Part shown: piece by piece, positions 1 through 8,800 of the stretch
Position numbering within the stretch: position 1 is the first letter of the stretch
Layout: every line of letters begins with the position of its first letter
Origin: Solirubrobacterales bacterium
Lineage (GTDB): Bacteria; Actinomycetota; Thermoleophilia; Solirubrobacterales; 70-9
Reading direction: 5' to 3'
Assembly: GCA_021154855.1 (NCBI GenBank)
Contig: JAJKHV010000106.1
Coordinates: forward strand, 1 to 38,341
DNA length: 38,341 bases
Made by a program: the position numbers and the translations under genes
The notes under the pieces: model-generated
Seen by the model: only the letters and a program-made list of their open reading frames with translations
Told to the model about the DNA's origin: nothing
The model's database searches: none

Positions 1-160
1 CTGTCCCGCCGGCTCCAGTGAAACCTACATGTTCGCTCTCTATGCCCTGCCTAGGCGCCTCTCGCCCCAGGCCGGATTCGATCCCCGCGCCCTGCGCCGA
101 GAAGTGCTGCAGATCTCAGGCAACGTCGGGCTCCTGCCCGCTCTCTACGCACGGGGCTAG
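1..160 (+). CDS. PEBP-family (YbhB/YbcL-like) protein, 3' end only
   Basis: The window opens inside this gene. Reading from base 2 gives 52 residues ending at TAG 158-160. The tail aligns closely by eye with the C-terminus of the complete PEBP-like lipoprotein at 14358-15173: both contain FALYAL, GFDP and GLL in the same order and spacing, and both have a Cys-Pro just before the first of these. The PEBP fold (phosphatidylethanolamine-binding/Raf-kinase-inhibitor-like) binds small anionic ligands; no physiological role is assigned to the bacterial secreted versions and none can be read here. It lies 47 bases upstream of an AKLTG-family gene, as the second copy also does, so the pair looks like a duplicated cassette. 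The N-terminus and any lipoprotein signal lie outside the window. Confidence 0.75.
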   Translation, partial: CPAGSSETYMFALYALPRRLSPQAGFDPRALRREVLQISGNVGLLPALYARG

Positions 161-207
161 CGCGGAAAGCTTCCTCCCCAATCAAGAAAGCAACAAAGGA
201 GAGAAAG

Positions 208-1104
208 ATGAAACGACCAATACGAACGAGACTGGCATGGATGGCGTTGCTCATCGCAGCCGTCGCTTCCCTGGCCCTGGCCGGGACGGCAGCGGCGAAA
301 CTGACCGGTAAATACGCCCCGTCCTCCCAGTGCCCCTTCAACAACGCCGAAGCGAGGAAATGCATCTACTCGGTGACCGAAGGCGGCGAAGTGACCCTCG
401 GCAAAAAGACAGTTCCGATCGTAAACGCGGCCACCCTGCAGGGCGCCTATGGACCCGCGGATGAAGAAAACTTCTCCACATTCATCGCGGCCACCAACGG
501 AGTGACCCTCTCCAAAGCACCGCAGCCGGTGCCGGGCGGGCTGGCCGGGCTGGTCAATTGCAAAGAAATCAGCAACTTCCTGCTGCGCGTCAGCTGCGAA
601 GTGACCTTCGAAAACGGCCTGACCGGCGTCAACTCGACCCTTGAGCTGGCCAGGCCGGCAAGCGAGATTCGGATCAGCGAAAGCCACCTGGGCGAAGAAG
701 AAGGGATCGCGCTGAAGATGCCGATCAAGATCCACCTCGAAAACCCGTTCCTGGGCGAATCCTGCTACGTCGGCTCGAGCAGCTCGCCGATCACCTGGAA
801 CCTGACCGACGGCACGACCAGCCCACCGGCCCCGAACAAACCGATCACCGGCAGCGGCGGAGAAGGCGAACTGCTGGAGGAAGGTCGGATTCTCGTGCTG
901 AGGAAAAATGTCCTCGTCGACAACGCCTGGTCGGCGCCGGGGGCAAGTGGATGCGGAGGCCTGTTCTCGTTCATCCTCGATCCGATCATCGATGCCTCGG
1001 TCGGCGTCCCGGCCGCCGCGGGAGAAAACACCGCGATTCTCAAAAACACGATCAGCGTGGCGTCAGCGCTCGCGGTGCGGAAAAACAACGAAGAAAACCC
1101 GTAA
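208..1104 (+). CDS. Secreted AKLTG-family protein, paralogue 1
   Basis: This gene encodes 298 residues. A classical signal peptide (Lys/Arg-rich start, hydrophobic residues 9-25) is followed by a likely cleavage after Ala30, leaving a mature N-terminus KLTG. The start is supported by AAAGGAG at 195-201. It is one of four paralogues here, with 12822, 15300 and 16255. Shared blocks are KLTG, CPxxxxxxRC, VPGGLAGLV, LTGVNSTLELARPASEIRI, HLENPFLGESCYVGSSSSPI and DNAWSAPGxSGCGG. Four cysteines are common to the family; this copy has two more (near residues 113 and 125) within an NCKEISNFLLRxSC block that it shares only with paralogue 4. No enzymatic motif is visible, and function is unknown. A strong hairpin follows the stop. 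Glutamate is mostly GAA. Confidence 0.85.
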   Translation: MKRPIRTRLAWMALLIAAVASLALAGTAAAKLTGKYAPSSQCPFNNAEARKCIYSVTEGGEVTLGKKTVPIVNAATLQGAYGPADEENFSTFIAATNGVTLSKAPQPVPGGLAGLVNCKEISNFLLRVSCEVTFENGLTGVNSTLELARPASEIRISESHLGEEEGIALKMPIKIHLENPFLGESCYVGSSSSPITWNLTDGTTSPPAPNKPITGSGGEGELLEEGRILVLRKNVLVDNAWSAPGASGCGGLFSFILDPIIDASVGVPAAAGENTAILKNTISVASALAVRKNNEENP

Positions 1105-1126
1105 GAGGTTCGATGGTGGTAGGGCG

Positions 1127-1158
1127 GAGGCCGCCGGGACAATCCCCGGCGGCCTCTT
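1127..1158 (+). terminator. Hairpin terminator after the 208 gene
   Basis: A perfect 12-bp stem, GAGGCCGCCGGG (1127-1138) with CCCGGCGGCCTC (1145-1156), encloses a 6-base loop and is followed by TT. It lies 22 bases after the stop codon. The U-tract is very short, as is common in high-GC actinobacteria. Confidence 0.7.
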
Positions 1159-1252
1159 CAGTCACGGGCCTGGCGGCTAGGTATTGCTGATACCCGCTCG
1201 TAATCACTCGTATAGGACCATAGCTAAGTAGCTAATAGTGAGAGGAATGCAG

Positions 1253-1939
1253 ATGAGACATAGGAAGTTTGAACTGAAAGCGCTCAGTGTTTGCCTCGTG
1301 GCGGCGCTTAGCCTGATGGCCGTGGCGGCCGTCAGCGCTCAGGCGGCGACATGGTTAGAGTCGGGCGTAACGACGACGACGACCTTAAAAGTCATCGGTG
1401 TCAAAGACTCCGAACATTGGACACTCGATTCGGTTGCACCAGTCATCGGAGGAACACTCGAATTCTTATGCAACGAACTGGTCTTCCAAGACGGCTTACT
1501 GTTCGCGGATGGAACGGGCTTAGCCGAACTCGAACTCAAAGGCGACTGCTTAGCGTTCGTCAAAGGAGTCAAACAGGTAGCCTGCTCGCCGAAAGAACCA
1601 GTGATTGAGAAGATTAAGATAGAACAGTACTTACACGAAAAAGAAGCCTACTTCTTATTTTCGCCCGATAGCGCTACATTAACGTTCACGGTGCTGCAGT
1701 TCGGACCCGAATGTGCGTTCGGCGAAAGAGTGGAAATCAAAGGCCACTTAATAGTGAAGGATTGCACCAAAGAACCGTTAGTCGACAAGACTAAACACTT
1801 AATTGAACAGGTGCAGGGGACGGCACTCGACTTAGAAGGTCACAAAAACTCACTGGCATTCGGTAAAAATGCGATGACGCTCTTAGGTAGCGAGTGGCTG
1901 GAACTCGAATCCAAAAAAACCTGGGCAGGTCACGTGTGA
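1253..1939 (+). CDS. Secreted four-cysteine protein, TTA-rich, copy 1
   Basis: This gene encodes 228 residues with a signal peptide (hydrophobic residues 12-28, cleavage near the AQA at 29-31). I prefer ATG 1253 because GAGGA (1242-1246) lies 6 bases upstream; in-frame GTG 1238 and ATG 1247 are alternatives. The mature protein shares a spaced cysteine pattern with the products of 4993 and 13768 (FLC..., GDC, VAC, PEC) and, with 4993, a LHExxxYxLFxPD block; it also has a fifth Cys. No catalytic motif is seen and function is unknown. The codon use is striking: 14 of 31 leucines are TTA, none of them in the signal peptide, and the gene is visibly more AT-rich than its neighbours. This could mean recent acquisition or deliberate tRNA-dependent expression. 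Confidence 0.8.
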   Translation: MRHRKFELKALSVCLVAALSLMAVAAVSAQAATWLESGVTTTTTLKVIGVKDSEHWTLDSVAPVIGGTLEFLCNELVFQDGLLFADGTGLAELELKGDCLAFVKGVKQVACSPKEPVIEKIKIEQYLHEKEAYFLFSPDSATLTFTVLQFGPECAFGERVEIKGHLIVKDCTKEPLVDKTKHLIEQVQGTALDLEGHKNSLAFGKNAMTLLGSEWLELESKKTWAGHV

Positions 1940-1967
1940 TGCCCTTTTAGCAAGACGTCTAGATAGC

Positions 1968-2008
1968 GCCAAGGCCGGCTCGGTGCAGGGTGCCGAGCCG
2001 GCCTTGGC
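1968..2008 (+). terminator. Long perfect hairpin after the 1253 gene
   Basis: A perfect 16-bp inverted repeat, GCCAAGGCCGGCTCGG (1968-1983) and its complement (1993-2008), has a 9-base loop and lies 28 bases after the stop. No U-tract follows. The stem strength favours a terminator or an mRNA 3'-end stabiliser. The remaining bases up to the TetR gene (2009-2210) show no gene. Confidence 0.65.
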
Positions 2009-2210
2009 AGATTGGCTGTAGATCCGGCCGACGCCATTGCACAGCAACTTCGGCGGCAGCCGTCCGCCCTCCGCTCCGAAAAAGTTGAAAGCCGGAGCAC
2101 AATCTGGTACCAATTGAGTACTTTCAGGTACTAGCGGAGAACTTCTGCATATCGCGGGGGCTCCGAAGGAGGATGCGGGCTTTGCAGCAATGGCTCGGAG
2201 GAGCGCGGTC

Positions 2211-3560
2211 ATGAGGGTGACGCGGGAGGCGTCAAGGGTCTCAACGGAGGGGCCCGAGACACCGCAAGCGCTCTTCGGCAAGCTCAGTCCCGGCCCCGGC
2301 AGATCCGCCGCCGAAGTCGCGGAACATCAGCGCTGGCGGCTCTACACGGCGATGATCAAGGTTGTCGGCGAGGACGGCTATCAAGCGGTCACCGTGCGCA
2401 AGGTCGCGCGCTTGGCCGGAGTCTCGACCCGGGCCTTCTACGAGCACTTCGAAGGAAAGGAGGAGTGCTTTCTCCGTACCTTCGAATTGATCGTGCGACG
2501 CGCCGCGACCCGGATCGAGGCCTCATTGGGCACCGAAGCCGATTGGCGAGACCGCCTCCATGGGGCGATCGGCGCCTTCGTCCATGCCGTTGTGCGGAAA
2601 CCATGCCCAGCACGCCTGGCGCTCATCGAGGCCTCTGGCGCCGGGGCCGCGGCGGTCGAGCGGATACGCGCCGCCGAAACTCTATTCGAGGCGATGCTTA
2701 TAGAGAGCTTCATCGGGGCCCCTGGCGAATTTAAGTTGCCGCCCCTGCTCGTCAAAGGGGTCGTGTCCGGCGTGTGCGGCGTGGTCCGCACTCGGCTCAT
2801 CGCCGGCCGTGAGCGGGAGCTGCCTGGCATGGTGGACGAGCTGGTGGACTGGGTGATGTCCTTCCAAGGCGAGGCAACGGTCGAAATCGAAAAGCTCGAT
2901 CTCCGGAGAACGCCCTTGGACTCGGCTGTCCCGCCGAGGTTTTCGCCAACGCTCCAGCGCAACGGTCGTCCGATCGAGGACGATCGCCCCATCATCCTCG
3001 CTGCCGTCGCCAAGCTGGCCGCGAGCAAAAGCTACTATCAGCTGACGGTTCCCCGCATTCGCGACGCGGCTGGGGTATCGCTCCGTAGCTTTGAAACCCA
3101 TTTCGACAACGCGGAGGATTGTTTCCTTGCAGCTCTCGAATTCCGCGTATCAGCTGCCCTTGAACACGCCGCTGGTCAGGCGGAAGGAGATGATTGGGCC
3201 GGTGACGTCTATCTGACATTGGAGGCCCTCTGCGGCAAACTGGCCACAGATCCGGTGTTGTACGCAGTTGCTCTCTCGGAGGCTTTCATGACGGGTCCGT
3301 CCGGGGTGCGCTGCCGGGCAGGAATGATGGTGGCGATCGCTGAACGCCTCTGCGCCAGCGCGCCGCCCGGGCAAGGTCTCGGCCAAGTCGCGGCCGAGGC
3401 GTCGGCTGGTGCCGTCTGGGCTGTCTTGCATCACTGTGTCATGACTGGGAAGGCGCGGCAGCGGCTTCCCCGCCTGCCGGCAACCCTTGCCTATTTGATC
3501 CTGGCACCGGCAACCAGAGCCGGAACCGTCGAGACGCTCCCGTCCCACTCATGGACCTGA
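2211..3560 (+). CDS. TetR/AcrR-type regulator with two TetR DNA-binding domains
   Basis: This gene encodes 449 residues from ATG 2211, which has GGAGGAG 7 bases upstream (2197-2203); ATG 2190 is possible but its Shine-Dalgarno is 17 bases away. The protein is two TetR units in one chain. Residues about 39-93 hold the first TetR_N helix-turn-helix (TVRKVARLAGVSTRAFYEHF, then KEECF). Residues about 258-312 hold a second, more divergent one (TVPRIRDAAGVSLRSFETHF, then AEDCF). Each is followed by a helical ligand-binding-type region. An ordinary TetR is about 200 residues and works as a dimer, so this is an intramolecular pseudo-dimer or a double-site binder. It stands alone between the secreted genes, which are its most likely targets (inference). 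A repressor role and the ligand are unknown. Confidence 0.88.
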   Translation: MRVTREASRVSTEGPETPQALFGKLSPGPGRSAAEVAEHQRWRLYTAMIKVVGEDGYQAVTVRKVARLAGVSTRAFYEHFEGKEECFLRTFELIVRRAATRIEASLGTEADWRDRLHGAIGAFVHAVVRKPCPARLALIEASGAGAAAVERIRAAETLFEAMLIESFIGAPGEFKLPPLLVKGVVSGVCGVVRTRLIAGRERELPGMVDELVDWVMSFQGEATVEIEKLDLRRTPLDSAVPPRFSPTLQRNGRPIEDDRPIILAAVAKLAASKSYYQLTVPRIRDAAGVSLRSFETHFDNAEDCFLAALEFRVSAALEHAAGQAEGDDWAGDVYLTLEALCGKLATDPVLYAVALSEAFMTGPSGVRCRAGMMVAIAERLCASAPPGQGLGQVAAEASAGAVWAVLHHCVMTGKARQRLPRLPATLAYLILAPATRAGTVETLPSHSWT

Positions 3561-3881
3561 GCGTTAAAGCGTTGTCCGGAAGTGTTACCTGCGCACGGAA
3601 GGGCCCCTTGACGAATTAGGGTACATATGAGAACTTGCTGCGGTACGAGTAAAGCCATGCCTGCACAGCAACATTACGAAAAGGAATGCAATACATAGCT
3701 CATTTCGGCGAGAGGTCCTATTGGGTTTGGTGTGGATAGCGTGCAGGGACATTGAGAATCTGCTGCCAATAACCGGGCTAGGAGCAACCAGATTCGGCGC
3801 GGCTGTCGACCACTTGAGCGTTTGAGGCAATAGGTCGGTCGGCCGAGTCGGATGAAAACAGGCAAGAGGAGGGGGAGTTCG
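3561..3881. other. 321-base intergenic region without a convincing gene
   Basis: There is no open frame with credible coding features and no strong hairpin. The 13-mer ACGAAAAGGAATG at 3676-3688 is identical to the ribosome-binding/start segment of the secreted gene at 4993 (4977-4989), but the frame it opens stops after 17 codons. It may be a relic of a lost secreted gene. The promoter for the collagen-like gene must lie here, but I cannot place it convincingly. Confidence 0.5.
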
Positions 3882-4688
3882 ATGTACTTGCGCATACGTG
3901 AACACTTCAACACAGGAGCAATTATCCTTTCGGTGATCGCCCTGGTCTTCGCGGGAATAGGCGGCGCTTACGCCGCGTCGAACAATCACGCGAGAGGAAA
4001 GACAGCCGCCAAGGGTCCGCGTGGTCCACGCGGAAAACAGGGACCCCAGGGCCCATCTGGCCCGCAGGGCCCGGCGGGCGCTAAAGGGGATATCGGAGCA
4101 CAAGGAGCCGCGGGTCAGAGCGGCAAGTCAGTCGTGGTCTCACCGATTGCAGCCGAAGAAGGCAAGTGCGAAGAACGGAGCGGCGCCGAAGTCACCAAAG
4201 AAGGCGTCACCTCGGGTGTCGAAGTCTGCAGTGGGGAACCGGGAGCTCCCGGTGAACCTTGGACACCCAACAATACGCTACCCCCAGGAGCTGTCGAGAC
4301 GGGAGCCTGGTCGTTCAACGCGACGGAAGCTAATGGCTCAAATATCATCGCAGCGATCTCGTTTCCGATCAAACTGGAAGCGCGTCTGGGAGAAGAAGAA
4401 GTCCACTTCCAGCCGCCCGCTTCTGCAGGGACGCAGGCCGAACAGGAATTCAAAGCGTTCTGTCAGGGTAATGCGGTCAACCCCAAACCTACGACGGGCA
4501 ATCTGTGCGTCTACTACACCGAAGGCGAAATCACAAACGCGACATTCACGGAAATCGACGTTCCGTATCTACTCGAAGAACCAGGCGCAGGACTGACCGG
4601 CGCAATTATCCGACTTAATTACTCAGGTGGTCCGGGCGGAACCGCTCGTGGGTTCGGGACCTGGGCTGTGAAGGCAGCCGAACCCTAG
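3882..4688 (+). CDS. Membrane-anchored collagen-like (Gly-X-Y repeat) protein
   Basis: This gene encodes 268 residues. ATG 3882 has AGGAGG at 3867-3872, nine bases upstream; the in-frame ATG at 3852 lacks a ribosome site. Residues 13-32 form a hydrophobic segment with a short basic N-terminus, probably a signal anchor or a signal peptide cut near AYA. Residues 45-80 are twelve uninterrupted Gly-X-Y triplets, proline- and lysine-rich ([12 protein letters not shown] ...), as in bacterial collagen-like trimers. The C-terminal part of about 185 residues carries four cysteines and a beta-rich composition and would be the globular trimerising or displayed head; it matches no family I recognise. Expected location is the cell surface, with an adhesive or structural role inferred only from the repeat. 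Two hairpins follow the stop. Confidence 0.85.
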   Translation: MYLRIREHFNTGAIILSVIALVFAGIGGAYAASNNHARGKTAAKGPRGPRGKQGPQGPSGPQGPAGAKGDIGAQGAAGQSGKSVVVSPIAAEEGKCEERSGAEVTKEGVTSGVEVCSGEPGAPGEPWTPNNTLPPGAVETGAWSFNATEANGSNIIAAISFPIKLEARLGEEEVHFQPPASAGTQAEQEFKAFCQGNAVNPKPTTGNLCVYYTEGEITNATFTEIDVPYLLEEPGAGLTGAIIRLNYSGGPGGTARGFGTWAVKAAEP

Positions 4689-4704
4689 CAAGCAGGCGTC
4701 AAAA

Positions 4705-4723
4705 CCTGGCCGGCCCGGCCAGG
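4705..4723 (+). terminator. Short GC hairpin after the collagen-like gene
   Basis: CCTGGCCG (4705-4712) pairs perfectly with CGGCCAGG (4716-4723) over a 3-base loop, 16 bases after the stop. No U-tract follows, so it probably acts together with the next hairpin. Confidence 0.45.
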
Positions 4724-4733
4724 CGCAATAACC

Positions 4734-4768
4734 GCACCAACGGACGGCACTATGCCGCCCGTTGGTGC
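4734..4768 (+). terminator. 15-bp hairpin downstream of the collagen-like gene
   Basis: GCACCAACGGACGGC (4734-4748) pairs with GCCGCCCGTTGGTGC (4754-4768) with one mismatch and a 5-base loop. It is the second of two consecutive hairpins. From here to 4992 there is no gene, only a small inverted repeat close to the next start. Confidence 0.6.
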
Positions 4769-4942
4769 GCTAATGCGGGTTCGCGATAACTCGGCGAGTT
4801 CGAAACCATTACGCCCGATGTCCCGACCGGCATCAGAAGTGCCTGGGGAGCGCAGCAACCATGACCGAGCCCGGCTGAAGATAGAAAACGCTTCCGCTGA
4901 TTTCTTGACCGGTGCCCGGTAGACCTGCGAGCCTGAAAATAC

Positions 4943-4961
4943 ATGGGCAACGACTGCCCAT
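4943..4961. promoter_or_regulatory. Inverted repeat in the leader of the 4993 gene
   Basis: ATGGGCA (4943-4949) and TGCCCAT (4955-4961) form a perfect 7-bp dyad around a 5-base centre, ending 31 bases before the start codon. It could be a protein-binding operator or a leader hairpin. A TTGACC at 4905-4910 lacks a -10 box at the right distance, so I do not call a promoter. Confidence 0.35.
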
Positions 4962-4992
4962 TCTAACCGTAACTCAACGAAAAGGAATGATG

Positions 4993-5715
4993 ATGCGAAG
5001 CAAGATTGGACGCAGGCCTCTTAGCGCGGCTATTGTCGCCGCCCTCGGGCTGATGGTCTTTGCCGCTTATGCCCTTGCGGAAAACTTAAGCAATGGCGGC
5101 ACGGCCGGCAACTTCAAGGTTGAAGGCTCCTTAGCCTTATCCGTGGGCGTAACATTCACCGGCGAACAAGAGGGAGCCGGCAAGCTAAAGGTGCCGGGCA
5201 GGAACCTGACCATCTTATGCCAGAAAGGCGATGTCCAGGAAGGTAAAGTCCTGAAAGAAAACGAAGCGTTAGGCAAGGTTCTGTTCTTAGAATGTACGGC
5301 TAACAATCTAGCGGACACGGAACCACTACCGTGTACAACCCATAGCACTGGCCAGGAAAACGGAAAGATCTTGGCCACGGCGATCATTTTACCCAAGTTA
5401 CACGAAACCGAGTTATACCTTTTATTTGAGCCCGACGGTCCGGCTGGTACATTTTTCACCACGATTGAACTCTTAGGTGCAGAATGTCCACTGCCGATTA
5501 AAAACAATATTTCAGGCTCGGTTGTCGCATTAGTGGACAATGGAAACGAAGCGCTTACGCACTTAATTACCTTCAGCGAAGCGATTCAGAAATTATTCCA
5601 GGTAGGCGAAGCTGGCGACCACCTGAAGTTCGGCACGTTCGAGTCTTACATCGAAGCAAGCGCGAATGTGACATTGAACGGTACGCACGTCAATAAAAAA
5701 TGGTCGGTCGAGTAG
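4993..5715 (+). CDS. Secreted four-cysteine protein, TTA-rich, copy 2
   Basis: This gene encodes 240 residues. Three consecutive in-frame ATGs lie at 4987, 4990 and 4993; AAGGA at 4982-4986 gives the best spacing (6 bases) to 4993, matching the arrangement at 1253. A signal peptide (residues 1-28, cleavage near ALA) precedes a mature protein with four cysteines in ILC, LEC, LPC and AEC contexts, aligning with FLC, GDC, VAC and PEC of the 1253 product. Both also share LHExxxYLLFxPD. Function is unknown. Leucine codons are again exceptional: 14 of 31 are TTA, none in the signal peptide. The collagen-like gene between the two copies has no TTA. A classical terminator lies downstream at 5801. Confidence 0.8.
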   Translation: MRSKIGRRPLSAAIVAALGLMVFAAYALAENLSNGGTAGNFKVEGSLALSVGVTFTGEQEGAGKLKVPGRNLTILCQKGDVQEGKVLKENEALGKVLFLECTANNLADTEPLPCTTHSTGQENGKILATAIILPKLHETELYLLFEPDGPAGTFFTTIELLGAECPLPIKNNISGSVVALVDNGNEALTHLITFSEAIQKLFQVGEAGDHLKFGTFESYIEASANVTLNGTHVNKKWSVE

Positions 5716-5800
5716 GACTGGACCTGAGTTTCAAACAAGTCGCATTGGTCAACTAAGCGGATAAATAGTCCAGCAAACGGCCAATGGCTGAGTACGCAGT

Positions 5801-5840
5801 AACCCGCTACCCTGCCTCTACGGTTTGGGTAGCGGGTTTT
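5801..5840 (+). terminator. Classical intrinsic terminator
   Basis: A perfect 12-bp stem, AACCCGCTACCC (5801-5812) with GGGTAGCGGGTT (5827-5838), has a 14-base loop and runs into TTTT at 5837-5840. It ends the 4993 transcript and sits 20 bases before the next start codon. It is the most canonical terminator in the window. Confidence 0.8.
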
Positions 5841-5860
5841 GACAGTAACAGGGGGAAGCA

Positions 5861-8800
5861 ATGAAGCTGAGCAGGGAAGCAAGTATTGAGAAAGGGAACA
5901 GGATGAGAAGGCTAGGTGTTTCCCGCCAGGGGTCAAAGGGCAGCCGGATAAAGAATCGGTGCACTGCATCGAGAATGGGCCGCGATACCCGACGCTCTGG
6001 CGCGATTGCCTTGGCTCTCCTTGCTCTTCTTGTCGGCAGCGCCAGCGCTGCCCCTCCGGTGATTGTCTCGACGAGCTTTTCGGGGGTCACGACATCCTCG
6101 GCTGTTCTTCGAGCCGAAATAGACCCGAAAGGCAAGGAAGCTCGATACCACTTCGAGTACGGCACCTCGCCCTGTATATCCAACTCGTGCACGAAGGTGC
6201 CGGTCCCCGAAGGCGCCATTGCGGCGGGCGCCGGAGCGGTCTCGGTGGCGCCGCTGCAGATCGAAGGCCTGGCGCCGAGCACCACCTACCACTTGCGGGT
6301 CGTGGCTAAAAACCCTGAAAAAGCCGAAGGGACCGAAGCCGTCTTTACAACCCATCGCTTGTCCCAGGCCTTTGGACCCTGCCTCGACGATGTGTTTCGA
6401 ACGGGAGGCCTAGCGCCACTTGGCGAACCCTCCGCCCTCTTGCCCGACTGTCGGGCCTACGAGCAGGCGAGCCCGGTGGAGAAGAACGGCGTCGATGCCC
6501 GCGGGCGGTTCACCTGGGCGCGCACGTCCCTTGAGGGCAACGGGATCGTCTACGGTGCCACCAGCGGGATCCCGGGCGCGGAAGGCTCCCAGGAACTGCC
6601 CTTCTACCTTGCCACCCGCGGCGGCGGGGCGTGGTCTACGCAAGGCCTCCTGCCACCGCCCAGCGCTGGCCAGAACGTCGCCATGCTGGGCTGGTCGCCC
6701 GACTTTTCGCAGAGCTTCAGTGCCGCCGATAATAAAGTAGGTCCACTAGAGGACATTGCCTTGCTAAGCCGATCCAGCACCGGCGGTTCGCTGAGGGAAG
6801 TCGTCCCCTACGGCAGCGGACTTGAAGCTCCGAGGCTGGCCAGTTCGAGCCCGGACGGATCAAGGGTTGTCTTCGAATCGAAGACCAAGCTTCTGCCCGC
6901 AGCCGTCGCGGGCGCCTCCAACGTCTATTTCTGGGATCGCTCCAGCGGGAAGCTCAGCCTAGCGAGTGTCCTGAACAGCGCCTCCACCGAAGGCGAATCG
7001 CCGCCCGAAGGCGCCTTCGCGGGCGCTTACGACTGGATCGGGGGCACCAGTTCCTCAAACCTTCATCGAGGCGGCGCGGCGGCCAGTTACTACACCCACG
7101 ACGAGCACACGCTCGCCAGCTCGGGCTCAGTGATCTTCACCGCCGCCGGCACGGGACAGCTCTATATGCGGGTCAACCCTGGCCGAGCACAGAGCGCGCT
7201 GGATGGGGCAGGCAAATGCACCGATGTGGCAAAAAAAGCCTGCACGCTGCACATCTCGGCGACGCAAAGGACGTTGGGTAAAGGAGAAGGCGGCACCGAT
7301 GCGGCCGGCACGCAACCGGCCGCCTTCATGGGCGCGGCCGCCGACGGTTCGAGCGTGCTCTTCACTTCTTCGGAGAAGCTGACCAACGACGCCACCACCG
7401 GTCCGGAACCATCCTCCGCGGCCCTGGGTCGCGCGAATATCGTCGACGGCAGCGGCAAGGACCTCGAATTGTGTTTGGCCAAGGCCAAGGGAGTGGCCGT
7501 AGACGGCTCCCACCTTTACTGGGCCAACTCCGGCGCAGGCACGATCGGACGAGCCGATCTCAACTGCAGCAGTGCCAGTCGGGAACCGCAGTTCATCACG
7601 GGTGCCGACAACCCACAGTACGTGGCTCTCGCAGGAGGATACATCTACTGGACCAACGCCGCGGATGGGGCCAAGGAAGCGGGCACGATCGGCCGCGCAA
7701 AACTCGGCGCCGGTGGCGCCGAAGAAGTCGAAGAGGACTACGTCGAAGGCGCCACTAATCCACAGGGGATCGCAGTGGATTCGGAACACCTCTATTGGGC
7801 TAATGCCGGTAACGAAGACGCGACGCGCACAATCGGCCAAGCGAAATTGGGCGCTGGCGGAGCCGAAGAAGTGAACCGGTCATTCATCGCGGTAGGAGAT
7901 GCATCGCAGAAATTCACTCCGCAGGGGATCGCGGTCAACGCGACCCACCTCTATATGACAATCGATGGCGCGCAGGAATTCAGCTACCTCTTTCGCTACG
8001 ACATCGGGGGCAATCCTGTGAGCAGGGAGATCTTCTTCGACTTCGACCACCGCGATCTGCCGGGCGACCGCGGCGTGGCCTTGGACGCCTCCCACGTCTA
8101 CTGGTCACGCCAGGGCGGCGACTCGGTCGGGCGGATCAATCTCAACCTGGAAAGCGCCAGCGCCGAACGCGCATTCATTGGGGGGGCGGGCCATCCGGGG
8201 GGCTTGGCGGCGGACGCCACGCACTTGTACTGGTCGGTGAATGGAGAAACTCCGGTCAACCCGGGCAACGACCTCTATCGCTATGAGCCGAGCACCACGA
8301 CCACCGGCCAGCTGAGTGACCTAAGTGTGGACGAGGCTGACTCCGGTGGGGCGGAAGTGCTGGGGCTACTCGGGGCGTCCGAAGATGCGAAAAAGGTCTA
8401 CTTCGTCGCCAACGGGGTCTTGGCAACGGGGGCGCAGCCTGGCGATTGCAAGGGAGCGGCGGAAGGGAGCCTCTCGTTCAGCGGGCAGTGCAGCCTCTAC
8501 ATGACAGAAGAGGGCGAGCCGACGCTCTTCATCGCTCGCCTCGACGCGAGCGGCAGCATGAGCGATGCACTCGATTGGCTGCCAAAGGGGGAACTCAGCG
8601 GACAGATCGAAAAAACCGCACGCGTCTCAGCCGATGGCAGCACGGTTCTCTTCCGCTCTCAGCGCAAGCTCAGCGCGTACGACAACGAAGGCGTCCCCGA
8701 GCTTTACCGCTACCACATCGGCGACGCGGGACCAAGTTGCATCTCTTGCAACCCGACCGTGGAAGCTCCCGTCGGGACGCCTGAATTCGGCAACATCAAC

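Noticed and set aside
3609-3631. Promoter with TTGACG as -35
   Set aside because: No -10-like hexamer lies 16-18 bases downstream.
3682-3739. Short frame after AAAGGA ATG at 3686
   Set aside because: It has 17 codons, the ribosome site abuts the ATG, and there is no protein-like signal. It is kept only as a possible relic.
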